Assembly (NCBI GenBank): GCA_037951105.1
Contig: JBAMJV010001338.1
Span: 7,501 to 71,500 of the forward strand
Origin: Echinarachnius parma
Taxonomy: Eukaryota > Echinodermata > Echinoidea > Clypeasteroida > Echinarachniidae
Length of the DNA: 64,000 nt
Direction: 5' to 3'
In this document: piece by piece, positions 56,478 to 64,000 of the stretch
Position numbering within the stretch: the first letter of the stretch is position 1
Layout: every line of letters starts with the position of its first letter
Position numbers and translations under genes: made by a program
Notes under the pieces: model-generated
What the model was told of the DNA's origin: nothing
Databases searched by the model: none
What the model saw: the letters and a program-made list of their open reading frames with translations, nothing else

Positions 56478-58079
56478 ATAATTGTGTTTCCACAATTGCG
56501 GTATATTTGGAGATCGTAATGACCGCGGGAAATAAAGACGGATCGTGATAGCGTTATCAAAATGATGTCGAATGAAATCGGAATGACCGCGGGAAATGAC
56601 GACGGATCGTGGTAGCGTTATCAAATGATGTCGCATGATAATTTGATATGTTATGAACAAGATCTTATCGAGATCGAGCCTTGTAACATGACACGAGTTA
56701 TATACACAAAGCCAGAGATGATCGTGAAGTATTGTGCGATTGTGGAAACACCCCGCTGAGTAATAACAATACGTGATACGCTATACGTATCACCTAATAA
56801 TTGTGTTTCCACAATTGCGGTATATTTCGAGATCGTAATGACCGCGGGAAATAAAGACGGATCGTGATAGCGTTATCAAAATGATGTCGAATGAAATCGG
56901 AATGACCGCGGGAAATGACGACGGATCGTGGTAGCGTTATCAAATGATGTCGCATGATAATTTGATATGTTATGAACAAGATCTTATCGAGATCGAGCCT
57001 TGTAACATGACACGAATTATATACACAAAGCCAGAGATGATCGTGAAGTATTGTGCGATTGTGGAAACACCCCGCTGAGTAATAACAAAAGGTGATACGT
57101 ATACGTACGTATCACCTAATAATTGTGTTTCCACAATTGCGGTATATTTCGAGATCGTAATGACCGCGGGAAATAAAGACGGATCGTGATAGCGTTATCA
57201 AAATGATGTCGAATGAAATCGGAATGACCGCGGGAAATGACGACGGATCGTGGTAGCGTTATCAAATGATGTCGCATGATAATTTGATATGTTATGAACA
57301 AGATCTTATCGAGATCGAGCCTTGTAACATGACACGAATTATATACACAAAGCCAGAGATGATCGTGAAGTATTGTGCGATTGTGGAAACACCCCGCTGA
57401 GTAATAACAATAGGTGATACGCTATACGTATCACCTAATAATTGTGTTTCCACAATTGCGGTATATTTGGAGATCGTAATGACCGCGGGAAATAAAGACG
57501 GATCGTGATAGCGTTATCAAAATGATGTCGAATGAAATCGGAATGACCGCGGGAAATGACGACGGATCGTGGTAGCGTTATCAAATGATGTCGCATGATG
57601 ATTTGATATGTTATGAACAAGATCTTATCGAGATCGAGCCTTGTAACATGACACGAGTTATATACACAAAGCCAGAGATGATCGTGAAGTATTGTGCGAT
57701 TGTGGAAACACCCCGCTGAGTAATAACAATACGTGATACGCTATACGTATCACCTAATAATTGTGTTTCCACAATTGCGGTATATTTAGAGATCGTAATG
57801 ACCGCGGGAAATAAAGACGGATCGTGATAGCGTTATCAAAATGATGTCGAATGAAATCGGAATGACCGCGGGAAATGACGACGGATCGTGGTAGCGTTAT
57901 CAAATGATGTCGCATGATAATTTGATATGTTATGAACAAGATCTTATCGAGATCGAGCCTTGTAACATGACACGAATTATATACACAAAGCCAGAGATGA
58001 TCGTGAAGTATTGTGCGATTGTGGAAACACCCCGCTGAGTAATAACAATAGGTGATACGTATATATACGTATCACCTAA
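56478..58079. repeat. Five tandem 319-322 bp T units with palindromic junctions
   Basis: Units begin at 56478, 56797, 57119, 57438 and 57757 with ATAATTGTGTTTCCACAATTGCGG-type sequence (TTGTGTTTCCACAAT). They end ATTGTGGAAACAC...AGGTGATACG, so each unit has inverted ends. Junctions read AGGTGATACG..TACGTATCACCT. Inside each unit a segment of about 75 bp (GACCGCGGGAAAT...GCGTTATCAAA) is duplicated. The 61-residue minus-strand frames are repeats, not genes. Confidence 0.92.
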
Positions 58080-59062
58080 ATAACAATAATTATATTGATG
58101 CTTAGCATAGCATGCTGATAATCCAGCAACGCCGGGCATCCAGGTACATGTATGACAACACAGATGGCGCTACACAGAAAGTCAGGAAACTGACTGTTTG
58201 GTACCGTAAGTTGGCCCTGCACGAATACGCTCAGTCCAGTCCGGATTTATCCGTTCCATGTCAGAATATTATTGTTTGTTTATCGTTTAGAGTCGGTGAT
58301 ATGAGCATTTGGAACATAATTAGTAATATTATTAATATACATTGTCATTGTTTGTGGCTTCGATGATGCTGCATCTCTAAAAAGGACAAGAGGGTTTCTA
58401 GTCGAAATATTGCGTTAATTGTTTCTGATGTTGGAATATATAATAGCGTAATTACAAAAGGAGCTAAATCCACTTTTTAAATGTTGGCGAAAAACATGTT
58501 TCTTTGTGCAACTTGGTACACATTCCTTTGGGAATATAAAATTGAACGTTCTATATTTAGATTTGGGTTGTGTCATTTATACTATAGTTTGGATTTCTAG
58601 ATAGTTATAGATAGCTTATTAATGTGCTGATGTTGTAAACTACATTTTGTTATGGTAAGTGGATTTAGCGTCTTTTGGAACTAAGCTCTTCATATAATTA
58701 TATAGGTGTACGAGGCGTGGGCCCCCGGGGGGGGGGGGGGGGGGTGGGGGCTATAATCGCGACATAATTTTAAAAGGCGATATTTGAGCAAAGGGCACCT
58801 ACAATTTGGGCAGAACATGTCACTTTTGGGCGAAACGTGACATGTTCGGGCAAAATGCGCCCGAGAGTCTAATAAAACACGTCTCTTTCGGACAAAATGA
58901 TACTGAAAATAAGAACGAGACAAAATCAAAATGAAGATGCGTCTGTTAGATTTGGCAAACCCTACAACCATCATGTATTACAATGATTATAACGATATCA
59001 ACGAATGTAATGATAACATCAACATCAGAAATGTTGAAATCTTTTTTCTTGAGACTGCTCTA
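58080..59062. other. Unassigned spacer with one poly-G tract
   Basis: No gene supported. The G run at 58728-58744 is followed by 'gggcgaaa-cgtgacatgttcgggcaaaatg' phrases like those near 14600-14700 and 20180-20260, so it is probably an old dispersed repeat. Confidence 0.5.
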
Positions 59063-59066
59063 TTAA

Positions 59067-59838
59067 CCCTAACAAGACTGGGCTATTTGAACCTTTAAAA
59101 AACTGGGGGGGGGGGGGGGGGGGGTAAAAGGGCCCCCCCCCCCCCCTAAGATCTCGGCAACTAAAACTCCGATCGACTCCAAATTTTGCATCGTGATAGA
59201 TGTCGATAAGGTCTACAATATTTCGTAGTTTAAAACAAAAATAATAATTAGAATATGCTAATTAGAGCTAATTAATTATGCGAAAATTGTATTTGTTTGT
59301 ATTTTTCGTAGTTTTCTCGGCAATCGAAACTCCAATCAACTCCAAATTTGGCATGGTGATAGATGTCCATGAGCCATTCATTATTGCATAGTTAAATTGT
59401 TTGTTCTAATTATAATATGCTAATTAGAGCTAATTAATTATGCGAAAATTGCATTTCTTTATGTATTTCTTTGTTTTTTCGACTTATGTTTTTATTGTTT
59501 TTTCAATGGAAATAATTATTTACCATTATTCAACCATTTTTAGCCCCAAATTAAATGATTGCAGTGATTAGAATGAAAAATAATGAAGATTTTGTCTTTT
59601 CTAGGAAAAAATCAATTTCCATAGGATTTGTACACAAATCACAAAATTTAGCGATTTTCAGGCTGACGCTCACTTACAAAAGGTCACGTGACTTTAGAAC
59701 GGTATACCTGGTCGTCGCAAATTTGGTCTCAAAAGTTGCGCGAGACTTCAATGAAAAAACTCATAAAGTTCCGCGGCAATACCTGCGCGCGTTGCGGAAT
59801 TATTGCTAAATCAGCCCCGCCCCCCAGTCTTGTTAGGG
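59067..59838. mobile_element. TTAA-flanked element with perfect CCCTAACAAGACTGGG termini
   Basis: 772 bp with 16-bp perfect terminal inverted repeats and TTAA on both sides (59063-59066, 59839-59842), as expected for piggyBac-type MITEs. Inside are a G/C homopolymer block and a tandem duplication of about 170 bp (59150-59300 and 59320-59470, shared 'gctaattagagctaattaat'). No transposase. Confidence 0.85.
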
Positions 59839-59842
59839 TTAA

Positions 59843-60244
59843 GTTCTAAATTCAGAATTAAATGCTGCCCTCTACATCCAGAACGTTACCCTTCAGGTTA
59901 TATTTTCAACTTGTTATAGCAATGACTTTATGTTGAGCATGGTAAATAGTCGTTACTTCAGGTTAATTAACCAGCAATTTTACTAAACAAAAGACGTTGT
60001 CGTTACGTACGTTGCGTTATGTTACGTCACGTTGCATCACAATATGTTACGTTTTTTTCTGGATTGGCGTGTTAAACACCGAAACGATAATTCCTGTGAC
60101 ATTTTACACCTTGACTACGGGAACCGGGTGGGTTGTGTACAAAGTCTATGGATATTTCAGAATCTCGGGAACGGGTTTTTCACCGTTGGTGATGGTGAGC
60201 CAATCTAGTCCATTTAGAGGGTGCCCTGATCGCCGTCCTAAGGA
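59843..60244. other. Unassigned, downstream of the PGRP gene
   Basis: No recognisable gene or repeat beyond a few TTACGT words near 60000. May contain the 3' UTR of the PGRP gene. Confidence 0.4.
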
Positions 60245-60253
60245 TTATCCACG
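60245..60253 (-). CDS. PGRP: Tentative PGRP terminal mini-exon
   Basis: A pyrimidine-rich acceptor (...TCTGTCTTATTTTGTC...CATCAG) precedes CGT GGA TAA in the right phase. PGRPs often end a few residues after the domain, but other acceptors (for example TTTTTTTAG near 60413) are possible. Confidence 0.25.
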   Translation of the reverse strand, partial: RG

Positions 60254-63200
60254 CTGATGTATTCCAGAATGACAAAATAAGACAGAAAATAAATTAATGT
60301 ATCAAATTAGGCATTATAAGCATAACGAACAAGTTAGTGATATACATGTACATGTATAATATGGCATCGTGAAAGAATATCGTAACAAACATTTCCCATC
60401 AAAATATTATACTAAAAAAACAGGGCTTATTTACGCCATGATTGAATCATTTTGTTTTGGTAATTAAAATAAATCATTAACAAACTTTCAGTTCGATGTG
60501 GTAAAATGAAGAGGCCACATGGAATTGAAAGTACACACCACTCGATTAACAATAAACAAGTTGAAGATGGCGACGGTTACGATGATGATGATGACGATGG
60601 TGGTGATAATGATGATGATGGTGGTGGTGATGGTGGTGATGGTGGTGATGATAGTGATGATGGTGATGATGATCGATGAAGATGATGATAGGGCTTAAGA
60701 TGATGATGATGACAACGACGACGATGATGATGGTGATTTGACAGAATACTTACCAAGAAACTGGGACTCCGAACTAGATCATTGAGGGAGTCACCGGGGC
60801 ACAGAGTGGTACTATTTGGCACATCACGGTGACCGAGCAGCGTGAATCCGGAAGCCAGGTAGTGACTATGGACATATGATGTATAAAATGTATATGATGT
60901 ATATGATGTATAAAAGCGACATTGATAACATGATTTGTTATGTCTGATGACAATGAACAAAGTTAAAGTGATAGTTCCTCTTTTGCAAGCCAAATTTCAA
61001 AAGTTGCGAGGTTATTGTCTTATATGAAAGAACATGCCTGAACAAATTAGGGCTTGAAATCTCTTTTTCGTGGAGTTATAGACCTAAAACTAATAAACCA
61101 TCGTCCAACGGTTAATTGTGCATTATACGCGTACTCACCTAGTGAGAAAGTTCGTACACGGATTCCACGGAGTACCACAACGCTATACGTGACCCCTACG
61201 TGACTCGCGCAAAAATAACAATGGCATGAGCGGATACTAAACAAAATAACCGCACTTTGCTTAAACTGCCTACATGTAATTATATATTCTTCATTTTTGA
61301 GATTTTTTCAGTGACATACCTTTACAAATGTCAGCTTCACAATACCTTTACAAGAATAAGTACAATATTCTTGTAATATTATGCTAAATCAGTTAAACTC
61401 TTTTATTGACCGATATAAAGTTTAATGGAGGGACGCATTCGTTTTTCATTCGTAAAATCCAAATTACAGGGCTGTTCGATCTGATTGTTTGTGTGTGTGT
61501 TACATTCATCCCCATCCGTCAACTAGAAACTGTTTAGATGTAAAAAATGAACTGTCTCTTTAACAAACGATCACAACATTGTCAAAACATAATTATTAGA
61601 TCATCCCTGCCTTCTTAACTTAAAACAAAATATTGTTTATAAGGGTGTGGTATGTATTTACGCGAATTGTCACTAACGAGATTTGTTCGGCTGGCTCCAA
61701 ACAAATGAACGAACAACCAAACAGACTGACAAACAAAGTTAACACATGACAACACAAGTAAATGGTGAACCATTGTACTAGCACTTTTGTATACACACAC
61801 TAATTATAAGTTATGTATTGGTAGAGCACTGTTCTAGCAATCCAGAGGTCTGGGGCCCGTTTCATGACAGGGCCTTACGCATGTTATGTTAAGACCGTAT
61901 TAACCGTCACGTGACTGTGACTGATCTAAGTACGGGCATACGGATGGCGTTTGTTCCGATCACAAAGGACAGTTACGACGGTCTTAACATAATACCCTGT
62001 CATGAAAAAGGCAGTGTAGCCCACTTTTCTTTGTTTCATTTTTGTATTGATAATATGATTATTATCAAGAATCTCTCAATAATCGGGTGTACATACTTTC
62101 TCTGCGCACAATTCAAGAGCCGCCGCAAGGTGCCCATCATCATGTCAGACGGGGCAGTGTTGGTGTAGGTACCGATCATACAGATACCTGAACGAGCAAC
62201 GATAATTTATATATTTTAAACAACTGTACCATATTTCATGAGGACTGCATCTACAGCCAGGCACGGACAGTGCCGACTCAACCCAATCCGACCCAACCCG
62301 ACTGAAAGCCACAGTCCGTCCGATTCAGTCGCGGCCGATTCAAAAAGTTGAATCGGACCCGCGATTGGCTTCTGACTTGCTTCCGACTGGCAAATAGGAG
62401 TCGTGAGGCCACATAGCCAATCGACTGAACATCAGTCGGATCGAGTCGAGTCGGCTCTGTCTGCGCCGGGCTTTATGGGCCTATTATGGTTGTGTCTCCT
62501 GCTCAATATGTATGAATGCATTCAATTATCAAATATTATCGAAACAATCATAATGTGATATTTGCAATTATCAATAATACTCTTTCAAAAGGACTGTACC
62601 CGATGTGCCTATTCTTTCTTTTTTTTAATTACGGGATTACATTTTTTTAAAAGCATTTTAACACATCTTCGAAAAACACATCATATTTGCAATTATGAGT
62701 GTTACTTTTGCAAAAGGACTGTATCTTATGCTTATTTTAAATGCAAATTTCCTCGAAACAACCATATTCTCTATTAATCTATTTCAAAAGGACCGTAGGT
62801 CTATACAATTGATAACTTTGTCAACGGCTGCATCTTTATGAATGCAATACAATGACAAGGCATTATCAAAATATCCTTCAAACAAAAACATATAGTAGTA
62901 TTTTAGTATTTGGCGAAGCCTAGAATAGATGTTTTAAATTTAGTAAACAATACCTGGAGAATAAACCTTAAATTAGTTCAATTTCATTACGTTTATTATT
63001 TCAAGTTCCAAAGCACTAGAACGTACTAGAAGCTTTTTGAAATGTAAATTTATGCCCAGATTTATTAATTGGCAACAACAGATAATTATGATGGGGGTCA
63101 CGTATATTATAAGATTAACAGTATTATGTTTGCAATTATAATGTTTACTATTTCAAATTAGTAATTTCATATGAAATCACTTATGTGTGTGATGTGTGAT

Positions 63201-63592
63201 GGGGTTAGGGGGTATATAAGGATATTATTATATGAGGGAAATTAATGGGGGCACCTATAAAGGGATTTCATTACTTTGTCTGAATTGACCAAACTCACGT
63301 GCATCTCGAACGAACAACTATAGACTAGTGGTTCGTTCGTGCCTGGTTATTTTCTTCTTACTAATCTGCTAATAAAAGTGGTCAAATTTCCTCAAAATTT
63401 ACGGAACTTATACTTTAAGTAGTCCTACCTACCCAGTGATTTTGCGTTGTAAATCCTCCCTGCATGCGCGCCCCTGATAGTCCAACCGCGGCCTTCGTAT
63501 ACGTTGCCATCTCCGCCAATCAGGAAGTTGTATCCGATATCATCCCAGCCTCTGCCGGGATTGGGATCATCTTCTCTTCTCATGTGAAAGCC
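60245..63592 (-). CDS. PGRP: Peptidoglycan recognition protein (PGRP, amidase type), 3' exons
   Basis: Three consecutive minus-strand exons (63433-63592, 62097-62187, 60754-60865) splice in frame (phases 1 and 2) into the C-terminal two thirds of a PGRP/N-acetylmuramoyl-L-alanine amidase domain. They encode [20 protein letters not shown] and [20 protein letters not shown]; then [17 protein letters not shown]; then [20 protein letters not shown] and PGDSL. The Tyr of IGYNF, the His of GHRDV and the Cys of LCPGD correspond to zinc-site residues of catalytic PGRPs, so this is probably a peptidoglycan-cleaving member. The first zinc His and any signal peptide lie beyond the right edge. A last mini-exon (Arg-Gly-stop, 60245-60253) is tentative. 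Introns carry MITEs and a (GAT)n tract. Confidence 0.88.
60565..60740. repeat. (GAT/GGT)n tract in the last PGRP intron
   Basis: Imperfect GATGAT/GGTGAT triplets starting about 10 bp beyond the splice donor of the preceding exon. Confidence 0.85.
60754..60865 (-). CDS. PGRP: PGRP exon (GHRDV / CPGD block)
   Basis: 112 nt, acceptor CCATAG, donor GTAAGT. Ends ...LVRSPSFL, the position of the 'WPHF' that normally closes the domain. Reading through the donor would give a His/Ser/Pro low-complexity tail from (GAT)n, so splicing is preferred. Confidence 0.88.
61815..61851 (+). repeat. Truncated tRNA-like SINE head
   Basis: TGGTAGAGCACTGTTCTAGC followed by AATCCAGAGGTCTGG resembles the A-box and anticodon-arm region of tRNA-derived SINEs. 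The B-box does not follow because a MITE begins at once. Confidence 0.4.
61853..62012. mobile_element. Small palindromic MITE in a PGRP intron
   Basis: About 160 bp. TTTCATGACAGGG...TTAAGACCGT at the left pairs with ACGGTCTTAACATAATACCCTGTCATGAAA-type sequence (19-base core ACGGTCTTAACATAATACC) at the right. No coding. Confidence 0.65.
62097..62187 (-). CDS. PGRP: PGRP exon (ICMIGTY block)
   Basis: 91 nt, acceptor TTCAG, donor GTATGT. Encodes [20 protein letters not shown] and RRLLNCAQR, the usual 'F(I/M)G(N/T)Y ... LL.C....G' helix block. Found by completing the domain, as it is too short to stand out alone. Confidence 0.85.
62256..62471. mobile_element. MITE with GACTC-rich ends in a PGRP intron
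   Basis: Terminal inverted repeats GCCAGGCACGGACAGTGCC / GCCCGGCGCAGACAGAGCC continue as CGACTC words, and the interior is full of CCGACT/AGTCGG motifs. Lies 69 bp from an exon edge. Confidence 0.65.
62472..63432. other. PGRP intron, AT-rich
   Basis: Nothing recognised except three spaced copies of 'tttgcaatta(t)' followed by 'tttcaaaaggactgta' phrases (62562-62790), a weak degenerate repeat. Confidence 0.45.
63433..63592 (-). CDS. PGRP: PGRP exon (IGYNF / YEGRGW block)
   Basis: 160 nt, acceptor CTGCAG, donor GTAGGT. Encodes [20 protein letters not shown] and the following [15 protein letters not shown] block, with the conserved zinc-site Tyr. Confidence 0.9.
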
Positions 63593-64000
63593 CTGCAGAT
63601 TTAATCAGTTTAAATATAGGATTTCTCGGTCAATTTCGTAAGTTGGTCACACGAATTAATTGTGTTGATTCATGTGTGCATTATAATTTCGCCGATTTTG
63701 TCACCGCAGCTGTATTTTGCAGTTAAAATTCGTTTTTTAGCATTCGAATTCATATAACGATCATTCGAAAACATTTTGTTTGCATTCGATTTAAAACGTG
63801 TTTCTATTTCGTAAATTTGACATTCAATTTCAAGCGAGAAAATTCGTGATTACGTAACACCGCCTTCTATGAAATCCGTTGGCGAAATTGAATACAAATA
63901 GCGTCTTTTTTAAATTGAAAGCTGAAAGTGGTAAATCGCTTGACCGAAGAGCTAAATCGTGCGAACAAAATGCAATTTTGAACCACAATTGCAAACCTTC
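63593..64000. other. Right edge, PGRP upstream intron
   Basis: AT-rich with frequent ATTCGAATTC/AATTTCG words like the MITE at 8575-8972, suggesting part of a related foldback element cut by the window edge. No exon seen. Confidence 0.4.

Noticed and set aside
56433..57939. Five identical 61-residue minus-strand frames
   Set aside because: One per T unit; explained entirely by the tandem repeat.
56478..58079. CRISPR-like array
   Set aside because: Units are 320 bp with no short repeat/unique spacer organisation, and the genome is eukaryotic.
58690..58974. 94-residue minus-strand frame with Cys motif
   Set aside because: Contains a poly-G tract, no splice or promoter support, and similar phrases occur in dispersed repeats elsewhere in the window.
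60577..60993. PGRP exon read through into a His/Ser/Pro tail (138-residue frame)
   Set aside because: A consensus donor GTAAGT follows the domain end exactly, and the tail is (GAT)n translated.

Overview
This is eukaryotic DNA from the gene-poor, repeat-rich genome of an invertebrate, most likely marine. It has short exons with GT-AG introns, TATA promoters, an intact BEL/Pao retrotransposon, Harbinger, hAT, Tc1/mariner-like and TTAA-type elements, APE-type LINEs, and long trinucleotide and poly-C/poly-G tracts. The sequence alone does not settle the phylum. Everything identifiable as a host gene lies on the minus strand and appears to act on bacterial cell walls.

Left part (about 0.9-21.6 kb): two tandem paralogous genes, called A (exons 1589-9079) and B (exons 14744-20933). 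Each has four exons with identical phases. Each encodes a secreted protein of about 210 residues with the LAS-type zinc metallopeptidase signature (SxHxxGxxxD ... HxH) of the M15 D-Ala-D-Ala carboxypeptidase / hedgehog fold. Gene B has Asn in place of the zinc-ligand Asp. Both promoters keep a TATA box and, about 0.4 kb further upstream, a perfect palindromic NF-kB/Rel site. A PIF/Harbinger transposon (9846-12382) sits upstream of gene A. The introns carry a hAT element, LINE pieces and several foldback MITEs.

Middle (21.9-34.1 kb): two inverted copies of a TTAA-flanked MITE. One is split by a complete, apparently young BEL/Pao retrotransposon (22705-28835; two 363-bp LTRs, TCAAC target duplication, one 1728-residue ORF). 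Next come an (ATC)n tract, a Tc1/mariner-like MITE and a decayed LTR-element 5' end.

Right-centre (34.5-58.1 kb): a hierarchical tandem/nested array built from modules I call P, E, Q and S, in the order S0-P1-E1-Q1-P2-E2-S1-E3-S2-E4-Q2-P3-E5-R-E6. It ends in five head-to-tail units of about 320 bp (T) with palindromic junctions. No coding gene is supported there; the many small ORFs are repeats of the array.

Right end (60.2-64 kb): the 3' exons of a peptidoglycan recognition protein (PGRP, amidase type) on the minus strand, whose 5' part lies beyond the window. With A and B this suggests a local innate-immune or digestive cluster of peptidoglycan-processing proteins: an amidase plus LAS-type peptidases under probable Rel/NF-kB control. 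This functional link is inference.
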